A DNA stretch of 64,000 bases from Lentzea californiensis (GTDB taxonomy: Bacteria > Actinomycetota > Actinomycetes > Mycobacteriales > Pseudonocardiaceae), in contig NZ_JANBBE010000015.1 in NCBI RefSeq assembly GCF_024648825.1, positions 1 to 64,000 of the forward strand, given 5' to 3'. Positions 10,820 through 18,071 of the stretch are shown here, one piece after another. Positions within the stretch are counted from its first letter, which is position 1, and each line of letters begins with the position of its first letter. The notes under the pieces were generated by a model. That model was not told where the DNA came from and searched no databases. It saw only the letters and a list, made by a program, of their open reading frames with translations. Both the position numbers and the translations under genes were made by a program.

Positions 10820-10836
10820 TTAAGAAAGTTTCCTAA
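10820..10836. promoter_or_regulatory. 17-bp palindrome upstream of cellulase
   Basis: TTAAGAAAGTTTCCTAA is an inverted repeat (TTA-x-GAAA-G-TTTC-x-TAA) with one mismatched pair, 42 nt before the cellulase start. Similar TAGGAAA-type palindromes precede genes for secreted polysaccharide hydrolases in other actinomycetes (recalled, not checked). It is the only AT-rich site in this gap and is placed to act as an operator. Confidence 0.55.
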
Positions 10837-10870
10837 TAGTTCGCAGCAGACTAGCCGCACGTACCGGACA

Positions 10871-11872
10871 TCACCAGCCCTCTGGCGGCTCCGAAAACGC
10901 CGAGGACAGGTCACGCGTCAACGAGAGTGCGCGTTTGACCCAAGTGGACGATGCACCCGCCAGCCCGCAGGTCGGAGTCGGCAGCGCCTGCTCGGCGAGG
11001 ATCGACCGCGGGAAGCCGAGACGGTCCACCAGGGTGAACGCCCGCTGCCCGACGTCCTTGAGCGCGACCGGCACACCGGGGTCGGTGCTCGGCACCAGCC
11101 CGAGCGCCAGCGTCGTGCCCGCCTGCCACGTCTCGCCGATCTCGTCGAGCGCCTCCGCACCCTTGATCAACGTCGCGTCGAACGCGATCGCCGTAGCGCC
11201 CGCCTCGCGGAGCAACGTCAACGGCGGGTGCGGCGCACAGCAGTGCACCACGACCTCGTGGTCCTTCAACGCATCGATGACGGTGGCCAGCACGTTGCGC
11301 GCGTCCGGCCCCGGCACGGCGGCCACGGTCCCGAGCTGGGACGGCGTCGGCAGCAGCCCCTGCAGCACGGCGGGCAGACCCGGTTCGTCGAGCTGCACGA
11401 CGACCTTCGCCTTGGTACGCCTGGCGACCTCGGCCGCGTGCTGCTTGAGACCTTCGGCGAGCGACGCGGCGAACTCCTTCACCGCACCTGGGTCCGTGAG
11501 CACGCGATGGCCGCGCATCAGTTCGATGTTCGACATCAACGTCCACGGCCCGACGGCCTGCACCTTGACCGTCTCCGGCTGCGCCCCCGCACGTTCCAAC
11601 GCCTCGTCGAACGCGTCCAGGTCACCGCGCAGCAGGTCGACGGCCCGGCGGTGGTCACGGCCGGCGCGCGGGGTCACGCGGTAGCCGGAGGTGACGACCT
11701 CGATGGCGAGGTCGACCAGCAGGCCGGCGGTGCGGCCGATCATGTCCGCGCCGACTCCCCGGCCAGGCAGCTCCGGGACGTGCGGCAGCTCAGGCAGCTC
11801 TCCGACGACTACGCGCGCCGCCTCGTCGATGTCGGTTCCGGGCAGCGATCCGATTCCAGTTGCTCCACGCAC
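10871..11872 (-). CDS. MetE-like (vitamin B12-independent) methionine synthase fold protein
   Basis: This 333-residue protein has the single C-terminal-type barrel of cobalamin-independent methionine synthase. It carries GIGSLPG at the start, VVVHCC (the His/Cys zinc ligands) and a late PTPTCGLAG (third zinc cysteine). It is half the size of true MetE and corresponds to M. tuberculosis Rv3015c, next to ligA there. Whether it transfers methyl groups to homocysteine is unproven. The GTG at 11872 (after a G-run) is preferred; an ATG at 11920 in the same frame lies inside the dre-like site and lacks a ribosome site. The promoter region holds two DasR-like palindromes. Confidence 0.8.
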   Translation of the reverse strand: MRGATGIGSLPGTDIDEAARVVVGELPELPHVPELPGRGVGADMIGRTAGLLVDLAIEVVTSGYRVTPRAGRDHRRAVDLLRGDLDAFDEALERAGAQPETVKVQAVGPWTLMSNIELMRGHRVLTDPGAVKEFAASLAEGLKQHAAEVARRTKAKVVVQLDEPGLPAVLQGLLPTPSQLGTVAAVPGPDARNVLATVIDALKDHEVVVHCCAPHPPLTLLREAGATAIAFDATLIKGAEALDEIGETWQAGTTLALGLVPSTDPGVPVALKDVGQRAFTLVDRLGFPRSILAEQALPTPTCGLAGASSTWVKRALSLTRDLSSAFSEPPEGW

Positions 11873-11904
11873 CCCCCGGATTGTTCCACTGTCCGGCAGA
11901 CAGA

Positions 11905-11942
11905 AGAGGTCTAGACCCATTGACGCTATGGTCTAGGCCACT
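11905..11942. promoter_or_regulatory. two DasR (dre)-like palindromes
   Basis: Two copies of the core GGTCTAGACC: 11905-11920 (perfect 10-bp core, 12 of 16 matches to the dre consensus ACTGGTCTAGACCACT) and 11927-11942 (TATGGTCTAGGCCACT, 13 of 16). Their centres are 22 bp apart, two helical turns, and they flank a TAGCGT box on the minus strand, 33-71 bp before the MetE-like start. DasR or another HutC-type GntR protein would be the expected ligand. Confidence 0.5.
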
Positions 11943-11987
11943 TACCGTGATCGAGCAGGCGCTGAACGTGTGGGCGCCTCCCTGCAC

Positions 11988-12027
11988 GTGGTGCAGGACC
12001 GCGACGCGCCCCGTGGTCCTGCACCAC
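11988..12027. repeat. 13-bp perfect inverted repeat
   Basis: GTGGTGCAGGACC (11988-12000) pairs perfectly with 12015-12027 across a 14-nt loop. The left arm can also fold on itself (CTGCAC-GTG-GTGCAG), giving two competing hairpins. It lies between the cysteine-rich minigene terminator and the MetE-like promoter. It could be a terminator without a U-tract or an RNA regulatory structure; nothing in it codes. Confidence 0.5.
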
Positions 12028-12097
12028 TCCCACCAGAGGCCGTCGTGACCGTGGCGCCGAAGAGGCTGCAGGTACCCGGGAATTGACCCCCTGCGAG

Positions 12098-12135
12098 AAA
12101 AAAGCCGTTGCGGGAACTTCCGTTCCCGCAACGGC
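12098..12135 (-). terminator. strong intrinsic terminator of Cys-rich minigene
   Basis: Read on the minus strand, a 14-bp perfect stem (GCCGTTGCGGGAAC with its complement, loop GGAA) is followed directly by six T residues. Such textbook terminators are unusual in high-GC actinomycetes. It begins 19 nt after the stop of the 21-residue ORF. Confidence 0.88.
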
Positions 12136-12154
12136 CTTCACACATCCGAAGCAG

Positions 12155-12220
12155 TTAGCAAGAGCTGCAGCATCCGCAGCCCGGACCCGTGCACCCGCCA
12201 CAGCAAGAACAACCACCCAC
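12155..12220 (-). CDS. 21-residue cysteine-rich peptide
   Basis: A GTG start with a perfect GGAGG 8 nt upstream (12233-12229) opens a 21-residue frame with eight cysteines, arranged as two identical CxCCxxC motifs joined by TGPG and preceded by a short GG leader. It ends at TAA and is followed by an intrinsic terminator, so it has the parts of a complete independent transcription unit. The spacing suggests thiolate metal binding (metallothionein-like), or a peptide that is modified. A cysteine-sensing leader is less likely because a full terminator separates it from the downstream gene and no antiterminator is visible. I know no described family with this motif. Confidence 0.7.
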   Translation of the reverse strand: MGGCSCCGGCTGPGCGCCSSC

Positions 12221-12316
12221 GATGACCACCTCCGATGTTGAACGATCACGCATCCGGACAGTAAGTCGATTCGAACACCGCGTGACACCACCGCGAGAGT
12301 GATTACGCTGCCACGA

Positions 12317-12703
12317 ATGAATGGTCCTGCCGAGATGCTCGCCGCCGACAAGGCGTCCACCGCCCTGGGCATCGAGCCCGTCGAACTGCGCGACGGGTAC
12401 GCGTTGCTGCGAATGACGGTCGCGGAGAACATGATCAACGGTCACGGCATCGCGCACGGTGGTTACGTGTTCCTGCTGGCGGACAGCGCGTTCGCCTGCG
12501 CCTGCAACAGGGCCGGGTCCGTCACCGTCGCCGCCACGGCCGAGATCGACTTCATCCTGCCCGTGCACGAGGGCGACGAGCTGGTGGCGGAGGCGGTGGA
12601 ACGGACCCGGTTCGGCCGCAGCGGGATCTACGACATCACTGTCAGGCGTGGGACCGAGGTCGTGGCTGAGTTCCGCGGCCGGTCGCGGACCCTTCGCGCC
12701 TGA
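12317..12703 (+). CDS. PaaI-type hotdog thioesterase
   Basis: A 128-residue hotdog-fold acyl-CoA thioesterase of the PaaI (hydroxyphenylacetyl-CoA) group. The signature ENMINGHGIAHGGYVFLLADSAFACACN contains the HGG-x-x-x-x-L-x-D active-site helix, with the Asp as catalytic residue. It likely hydrolyses aromatic or stalled CoA esters. No paa operon is nearby. The ATG at 12317 follows a TACGCT box by 7 nt, the leaderless pattern. Its 3' end overlaps the convergent membrane gene by 62 nt. Confidence 0.9.
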   Translation: MNGPAEMLAADKASTALGIEPVELRDGYALLRMTVAENMINGHGIAHGGYVFLLADSAFACACNRAGSVTVAATAEIDFILPVHEGDELVAEAVERTRFGRSGIYDITVRRGTEVVAEFRGRSRTLRA

Positions 12704-13040
12704 GGCCGATGAACTGCAGCACCGCGAAGCCGAGCACCGCGAGGCCCTGGGCCAGCACTAGCACCACGCCGATTCCCGTGAGCGGGAACCACGCCAGTTC
12801 CGCGGTCAGAATGCTGTCGGCGGCCCAGACCAGGTTGCCGATGATGACCAGCAGCACGAATCGGCGGTCAGGGGTGGCGCGGGTTCCCAAGAAGAACACG
12901 CCCGCGCCGTAGACCACGCAGAAAGAACCGAGTCCGATCTGCCAGCCCACCGGCATTCCGATTTCCGGGCGGATCAGGAGGGTCAGCAGACCCAGTGCGA
13001 ACGAAGCGACACCGTCGAGTTTCAAGGCGAATTTCAACAT
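12642..13040 (-). CDS. four-helix integral membrane protein
   Basis: This predicts 132 residues with four hydrophobic segments (about 8-28, 32-52, 62-82, 88-112) and a polar, Arg-rich tail. No conserved catalytic motif is evident. The size and topology match small actinobacterial integral membrane orphans. The last 62 nt are read in both directions because the PaaI gene ends inside it. Confidence 0.72.
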   Translation of the reverse strand: MLKFALKLDGVASFALGLLTLLIRPEIGMPVGWQIGLGSFCVVYGAGVFFLGTRATPDRRFVLLVIIGNLVWAADSILTAELAWFPLTGIGVVLVLAQGLAVLGFAVLQFIGLRREGSATGRGTQPRPRSHA

Positions 13041-13078
13041 GGCCCGACGATCGCCCGGTCAACGCTGCCAAAGCCACG

Positions 13079-14221
13079 TCAAGTGCTGCCAACTCCTGCC
13101 ATCAGGTCGGCCGCGACCAGGCGTGCGGCGGCGTTCTGCCAGTTGTGCAGCGTTCGTTCCGGCACCTGTGTCACGAACCACTGCAGGGCGCGGCGATCCT
13201 CGGCGTCGAGGTCCTCGCGCTTGGTCCGGACCGAATAGGGCCGGATTCCCTTGACGTAATAGAAGTACACGGCGTTGTAGTAACGCCATTCGTCGCTCGT
13301 GCCGAAATCGCCGTCCACGGGCTTGAGTCGTTGAATGCTCGCGAGCAGCATTCTTTTCAGCTGCGCGGCCCGGTCGAGTGGTGGGCCGTCGTCGGTCAGT
13401 GCGATCAACGGGCTGGCGACGAGCTTTCCGAGATCGCCGTAGTGGCTGAGCGCCTTGCGGGTGAGGCGGGCGAATTCCGCGTCGTCCTCGGTCACCAGCG
13501 GGCGGCGTCTGGGCAACGCCTCAGCGGCGTCGCGGAGTTCGGCGCGTTCCGCTGCGACGGCCGGTACGGCGAGGCGGTCGACCGCGGACGCGAGCGGGTT
13601 CGCGAGCACCTGGACCGCGATCGCGGCCGCCACGGTGGTGAAGACGAGCAGGTCCGGTCCGCCGAAGAAGATCACCTGTGATCCGAACAGCACCGCGGTG
13701 AAGGCCGAGATGACCAGTGATCGCAGCATGTCCGCGCGGATCGCCTCGCCCTCCTCGACCGCGTCCGTGACGGCGACGAGAACTCCGAAGACGACGACGT
13801 CGAAGCCGAGCGACGGCAGCGTGATCGCGTCTGGGAGCAGTCCCAGGAGGAACGCACCTGCCGAAAGGCCGAACATCACCCCAACGAGTGAAAAGTAAGC
13901 ACGTTTTCTTATGGCTAGAACCGTGGCTGCGGCCAGCGGAAGCAATACGAGCCACGGTACGAAGAAGGACGCGGCGAAGAACGGCAGCAGCGCGAGGAGC
14001 CACCACCTGATCAACTCGGGCCGCGCGAGCAACAGGACCGCACCCGTCCAGGCCAGCGCCGGCACCGCGAGGAGCACCGGATTCGGCGCTACGACGGCCG
14101 CCGAATAGCCGATCATCCCGGCGCCCGCCCACCACAACAGCGGCTTGCGGGGGTCGCGAGCGAGCAGGTAAAGACCCAGCCACCAGGCGAGGCCGGAGAC
14201 CAGCAGCGATAGGCCGAACAC
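13079..14221 (-). CDS. multi-pass membrane protein with cytoplasmic tail
   Basis: This predicts 380 residues. Residues 1 to about 225 contain six to eight hydrophobic segments, and the C-terminal 150 residues are soluble and charged, with a YYNAVYFYYVKGIRPYS block. I do not recognise the family. The GTG start is preceded by TAGCTT with a 6-nt gap, which suggests a leaderless mRNA. The promoter region is shared with the divergent gene at 14258. Confidence 0.72.
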   Translation of the reverse strand: MFGLSLLVSGLAWWLGLYLLARDPRKPLLWWAGAGMIGYSAAVVAPNPVLLAVPALAWTGAVLLLARPELIRWWLLALLPFFAASFFVPWLVLLPLAAATVLAIRKRAYFSLVGVMFGLSAGAFLLGLLPDAITLPSLGFDVVVFGVLVAVTDAVEEGEAIRADMLRSLVISAFTAVLFGSQVIFFGGPDLLVFTTVAAAIAVQVLANPLASAVDRLAVPAVAAERAELRDAAEALPRRRPLVTEDDAEFARLTRKALSHYGDLGKLVASPLIALTDDGPPLDRAAQLKRMLLASIQRLKPVDGDFGTSDEWRYYNAVYFYYVKGIRPYSVRTKREDLDAEDRRALQWFVTQVPERTLHNWQNAAARLVAADLMAGVGST

Positions 14222-14257
14222 GGGTCAAAGCTAGCCCCACCTGCAAAACTAATCTTC

Positions 14258-14761
14258 ATGCCGGTAGAGCGGACGCTCCACAAAGCGGCCGAGGAGTTGC
14301 AGAGAGGCGACCTCGCCAGCGTGCTTCGCGCACGTCAGCGCGTCGCCGGGCTGGTGGGCACCTTCCCGCAGCGGCTGGACCTGCGAGAACGGCTCGCCGA
14401 GGTCTACCGCGTGCTCGGCCAGCCGGCCCAGGCGGGTCGCTGGACCTACCTCTCCGACGAACGGGATCCCGGCGAACTGCTGGCCTTCGAACGCGCCTAC
14501 CGCCGCGCGGACTCGCGTCTGGTCGCGCTCTCATGGCAGGGGCGCGTCGACGAGGCCCCGACCGAGATGGCCCGGACCCGCCTCGCGTCGCTGTACCAGG
14601 AGGCGCGGGTGGAGCTCCAGCACGACCTGGACGCCACCCCGAGCGAGGAGACGTCCTGGGGCGCCTGCCTGATCGTCATGGCCGGCGGCACGTTCGTCCT
14701 GGTGTGCTTCCTGCTGGGCATCGTGACTCTCGTGCAGTTCTTGTGGAAGCTGGTCTCATGA
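14258..14761 (+). CDS. DUF6584-like protein with C-terminal membrane span
   Basis: This 167-residue protein has a helical, TPR-like N-terminal part (ARQRVAGLVGTFPQRLDLRERLAEVYRVLGQPAQAGRWTYLS) typical of DUF6584 proteins from actinomycetes, and one C-terminal transmembrane helix (about 140-163). It probably scaffolds something at the membrane; function unknown. Its TGA overlaps the ATG of the threonine dehydratase-like gene (ATGA), so the two form an operon. Confidence 0.75.
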   Translation: MPVERTLHKAAEELQRGDLASVLRARQRVAGLVGTFPQRLDLRERLAEVYRVLGQPAQAGRWTYLSDERDPGELLAFERAYRRADSRLVALSWQGRVDEAPTEMARTRLASLYQEARVELQHDLDATPSEETSWGACLIVMAGGTFVLVCFLLGIVTLVQFLWKLVS

Positions 14762-15609
14762 GAACGTTGTCGCAGTACGTCCGCCGCACCCCGATCATGC
14801 GCGTGTCCGCCGACGGCCGGCCGCTCGTGTTCAAACTGGAGCACCTGCAGCTCACCGGCTCCTTCAAGCTCCGCGGCGCGGTCAACACCCTGCTGTCGCT
14901 GAACGTCTCCGAGGTCGTCACCGCGTCGGGCGGCAATCACGGCATCGCCGTCGCCCAGGCCGCGCAGCTGCTCGGCGCGCACGCCACCGTGTTCGTCCCG
15001 GTGACCGCGCCCGAGACCAAGACGAGGCGCATCGAGGCGTTGGGCGCCAAGCTGATCCGCCACGGCAACAGCTACGCCGAAGCCGCCGCGGCCGCCCGCG
15101 AGCTCGATCTTCCCTACATCGAGGCGTACAACGACGCCACGGTGATCGAGGGCCAGTCCACGGTCACCCAGGAGATCGTCGAGGACGCCCCGGACGTCGA
15201 CACGATCTTCGTCGCGGTCGGCGGCGGCGGACTCGTCGCGGGCGCCGCGCTGGCCTCAGGTGGGCGCCACATCGTCGCCGTCGAGCCCGAGAACTGCTGC
15301 GCCATGCACAACGCGCTGGCCGCCGGCGAGCCGGTGGACTCGGTGGTGAACTCCATCGCCGCGGACGCGCTCGGCGCCACGCGCGCAGGCTCGCTGTCGC
15401 TGGAAATCCTGCGGCAGCACCACGTTTCCTCGGCCCTGGTCACCGACGAGGAGATCCTCTCGGCGCGGGACCGGCTGTGGGAGGAGTTCCGGATCGCGGT
15501 CGAACCGGCGGGCGCGGCGGCGTTCGCCGCGTTCCTCAGGGGCGACGTGTCGAGTGAGCTGCCCTGCGTGCTCCTGTGCGGAGCGAACTCGGAGTGGCGT
15601 CCCAGCTAG
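14758..15609 (+). CDS. threonine/serine dehydratase-like PLP enzyme
   Basis: A 283-residue fold-type II PLP enzyme. It has SFKLRGA (Schiff-base Lys), SGGNHG (phosphate and substrate loop), and the glycine-rich VGGGGLVAG that holds the PLP phosphate. It would deaminate threonine or serine to a 2-keto acid plus ammonia. It lacks the ACT regulatory domain of biosynthetic IlvA, so it is of the catabolic type, and it is slightly shorter than usual. ATG at 14758 overlaps the upstream stop. Confidence 0.9.
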   Translation: MRTLSQYVRRTPIMRVSADGRPLVFKLEHLQLTGSFKLRGAVNTLLSLNVSEVVTASGGNHGIAVAQAAQLLGAHATVFVPVTAPETKTRRIEALGAKLIRHGNSYAEAAAAARELDLPYIEAYNDATVIEGQSTVTQEIVEDAPDVDTIFVAVGGGGLVAGAALASGGRHIVAVEPENCCAMHNALAAGEPVDSVVNSIAADALGATRAGSLSLEILRQHHVSSALVTDEEILSARDRLWEEFRIAVEPAGAAAFAAFLRGDVSSELPCVLLCGANSEWRPS

Positions 15610-15781
15610 CCCGGCGGAACCGGCGCGCTCCCAGCCGGCGTAACGGCGACACGACCCACACCGGCATGTCGTCGCGACGGGCCTGAACGCTCAGCTTCCG
15701 CCGGTCCGCAGGACTGACGAAGCACCGGAACGCGCTCCGAGCCCGCGCGGCGAGGTCGAACTCCGTGTCAATGAACGTCAC
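15536..15781 (-). CDS. possible small basic protein (hypothetical)
   Basis: An 81-residue frame starts at GTG 15781 and begins MTFIDTEFDLAARARSAF. The case for it is the promoter: TTGTAG (15817-15812), a 17-nt spacer, TAGCGT (15794-15789), then 7 nt to the GTG, the leaderless layout used elsewhere in this window. The case against it is the Arg-rich composition and the last 74 nt lying antisense to the dehydratase 3' end. No family is recognised. Confidence 0.35.
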   Translation of the reverse strand: MTFIDTEFDLAARARSAFRCFVSPADRRKLSVQARRDDMPVWVVSPLRRLGARRFRRASWDATPSSLRTGARRAAHSTRRP

Positions 15782-15822
15782 GCAGCGAACGCTAGAGCCG
15801 CTTTCCCGGCCCTACAAGCGAA

Positions 15823-16905
15823 TTAGCTGGTCGCGTCGATGGTGGCGCTGGCCAGGACGATGTCGCCCGCCGCGTCCTCGCGGTAGATCGCCACGGCCTG
15901 GCCGGGCGCCACGCCCTTCAGCGGTTCGCGCAGCTGCACCCGCAGCACGCCGTCGACCAGTTCGGCGACGGCCGGGGCCGTGCCGCCGTGCGCACGCACC
16001 TGCGCGACGCACTCGACAGGTCCGTCGAGCTCGACGTGCGCGACCGGTGCGGATGCCGAAATCCCCGTCACCGCGAGCTTTTCGACCGCGCCGACCCGCA
16101 CGTTCCCGGACACCGGCTCCAGCGCCAGCACGTACCGCGGACGGCCGTCGGCGGCGGGACCGTCGATCCCGAGCCCCTTGCGCTGTCCCACGGTGAACTC
16201 GTGCACGCCCGCGTGCCGGCCCAGCACCGCGCCGGTCGCGTCGTCGATCAGCAGGCCCGGCTTGGTCTCCATGCGGCCCGCCAGGAACTTCTGCGTGTCG
16301 CCGTCCGGGATGAAGCAGATGTCGTGGCTGTCCGGCTTCTTCGCGACCGACAGCCCGCGTGACGCCGCCTCGACGCGCACGTCGTCCTTCGTCGTGTCGC
16401 CCAGCGGGAACATCGCGTGTGCGAGCTGGTCCGCGGTCAGCGACGCCAGCACGTACGACTGGTCCTTGCCCAGGTCGGCGGAACGGCGCAGCTCGGGACG
16501 CCCGTCGACCATCTCCAGGCGCGCGTAGTGGCCGGTGCAGACGGCGTCGAAGCCGAGGGCGATCGCCTTGTCCAGCAACGCCTCGAACTTGATCCGCTCG
16601 TTGCAGCGCAGGCACGGGTTCGGCGTGCGGCCGGCCGCGTACTCCGCGACGAAGTCCTCGACGACCTCTTCGGTGAAGCGCTCGGCGAAGTCCCAGACGT
16701 AGAACGGGATGCCCATCAGGTCGGCCGCGCGACGGGCGTCATGCGCGTCTTCGATGGTGCAGCAGCCGCGTGCGCCGGTGCGCAGGGTGCCGGGCTTCGC
16801 CGACAACGCCAGGTGCACGCCCGTCACGTCGTGTCCCGCTTCGACGGCGCGCGCCGCCGCCACCGCGGAATCGACACCACCGCTCATCGCCGCGAGGACC
16901 TTCAC
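15823..16905 (-). CDS. mnmA: tRNA 2-thiouridylase MnmA
   Basis: This 360-residue enzyme installs sulfur on U34 of Lys, Glu and Gln tRNAs using ATP and persulfide sulfur. The PP-loop [10 protein letters not shown] is at residues 8-17, the first catalytic cysteine is in NPCLRCNE, and the second is in DICFIPDG. A beta-barrel C-terminal domain completes it. The GTG start overlaps the iscS stop (GTGA), and IscS is the expected sulfur donor, so the pair makes biochemical sense. It corresponds to Rv3024c. Confidence 0.97.
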   Translation of the reverse strand: MKVLAAMSGGVDSAVAAARAVEAGHDVTGVHLALSAKPGTLRTGARGCCTIEDAHDARRAADLMGIPFYVWDFAERFTEEVVEDFVAEYAAGRTPNPCLRCNERIKFEALLDKAIALGFDAVCTGHYARLEMVDGRPELRRSADLGKDQSYVLASLTADQLAHAMFPLGDTTKDDVRVEAASRGLSVAKKPDSHDICFIPDGDTQKFLAGRMETKPGLLIDDATGAVLGRHAGVHEFTVGQRKGLGIDGPAADGRPRYVLALEPVSGNVRVGAVEKLAVTGISASAPVAHVELDGPVECVAQVRAHGGTAPAVAELVDGVLRVQLREPLKGVAPGQAVAIYREDAAGDIVLASATIDATS

Positions 16906-18071
16906 TGCTTGACCACCTTCCGGGACCGCCTCATGCCTGCCAGGCCCGCCGTGCGGGCCCTCTCCACCACCGGTCCGATGACCGACACCAGCTTCTCAAC
17001 GTCCGCGTGCGTCGACGTATGCCCGAGGGAGAACCTCAGGGAGCCGCGCGCCAACGCCGGTTCGACGCCCATCGCGAGCAGCACGTGGCTCGGTTGCGCG
17101 ACGCCGGCGGTGCACGCGGAACCCGTCGAGCACTCGACACCGCGTGCGTCGAGCAGCATCAGCAGGCTGTCGCCCTCGCAGCCGGGGAACGTCAGGTGCG
17201 CGTTGCCGGGCAGGCGGTCCACCGGGTCGCCGTTCACGATCACGTCCGGCACCACCGCGCGCACCGACTTGATCAGCTCGTCCCGCAGCGCCGCCAGTTC
17301 GAGCGCCTGGGAAGCCTGTTCCTCCACCGAGATCCGCACCGCGCGCGCCAGGCCGACGATCGAGGGCACGTCGAGGGTGCCGGACCGCACGTCGCGTTCC
17401 TGACCGCCGCCGTGCATCAACGGCGTGCACTTCACGTCTCGCGCCAGCAGCAGCACGCCCACGCCGTAGGGGCCGCCGACCTTGTGGCCGGTCATGGTCA
17501 GCGCGGAGGCGCCGGACGCGGCGAAATCGACCGGGACCGCGCCCACGGCCTGCACCGCGTCCGTGTGGAACGGCACGCCGCGTGCGGCGCACACGGCAGC
17601 GATCTCATGCACGGGGTTGATGGTGCCGACCTCGTTGTTCGCCCACATCGTGGTGACGAGCGCGACGTCGTCGTCGAGTGCGTCGGCCACCGACTCGGCG
17701 GACACCCGGCCGAAGTGGTCGGTGGGCAGCCAGGTGACCTCGGCGCCCTGCCGTTCCAGCCACTCGACGGCGTCCAGCACGGCGTGGTGCTCCACGGCCG
17801 AGGCCAGCACGCGACGGCGGCCACTCGCCCAGTAGATGCCCTTGACCGCGAGGTTGTCGCTCTCCGTGCCGCCGCCGGTGAACAGCACCTCGGACGGCCG
17901 GGCGCCCAGGGCGTCGGCGATGTTCTCGCGGGCCTCCTCGATCGCCCGCCGCGCCCGCCTGCCGGAGGTGTGCAGCGACGAGGCGTTGCCCGTGGTGGAC
18001 AACGCCTCGGTCATGGCCGCGACCGCCTGCGGGTGCATGGGGGTCGTGGCCGCGTGGTCGAGATAAGCCAT
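16902..18071 (-). CDS. iscS: cysteine desulfurase IscS
   Basis: This 389-residue PLP enzyme converts cysteine to alanine and an enzyme persulfide. Features are the start [11 protein letters not shown], the substrate/PLP block TGGGTESDN, the Schiff-base lysine in [12 protein letters not shown], and the mobile catalytic cysteine in [12 protein letters not shown] at 18071 shares one base with the MFS stop. It is followed by mnmA with a 4-nt overlap, so it supplies sulfur for tRNA thiolation and possibly for iron-sulfur clusters. It corresponds to Rv3025c. Confidence 0.97.
   Translation of the reverse strand: MAYLDHAATTPMHPQAVAAMTEALSTTGNASSLHTSGRRARRAIEEARENIADALGARPSEVLFTGGGTESDNLAVKGIYWASGRRRVLASAVEHHAVLDAVEWLERQGAEVTWLPTDHFGRVSAESVADALDDDVALVTTMWANNEVGTINPVHEIAAVCAARGVPFHTDAVQAVGAVPVDFAASGASALTMTGHKVGGPYGVGVLLLARDVKCTPLMHGGGQERDVRSGTLDVPSIVGLARAVRISVEEQASQALELAALRDELIKSVRAVVPDVIVNGDPVDRLPGNAHLTFPGCEGDSLLMLLDARGVECSTGSACTAGVAQPSHVLLAMGVEPALARGSLRFSLGHTSTHADVEKLVSVIGPVVERARTAGLAGMRRSRKVVKQ

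Noticed and set aside
12098-12220. Cys-rich peptide as an attenuation leader for the MetE-like gene
   Set aside because: A complete terminator separates it from that gene, no antiterminator pairing with GCCGTTGCGG was found in the leader, and the gene has its own promoter region.
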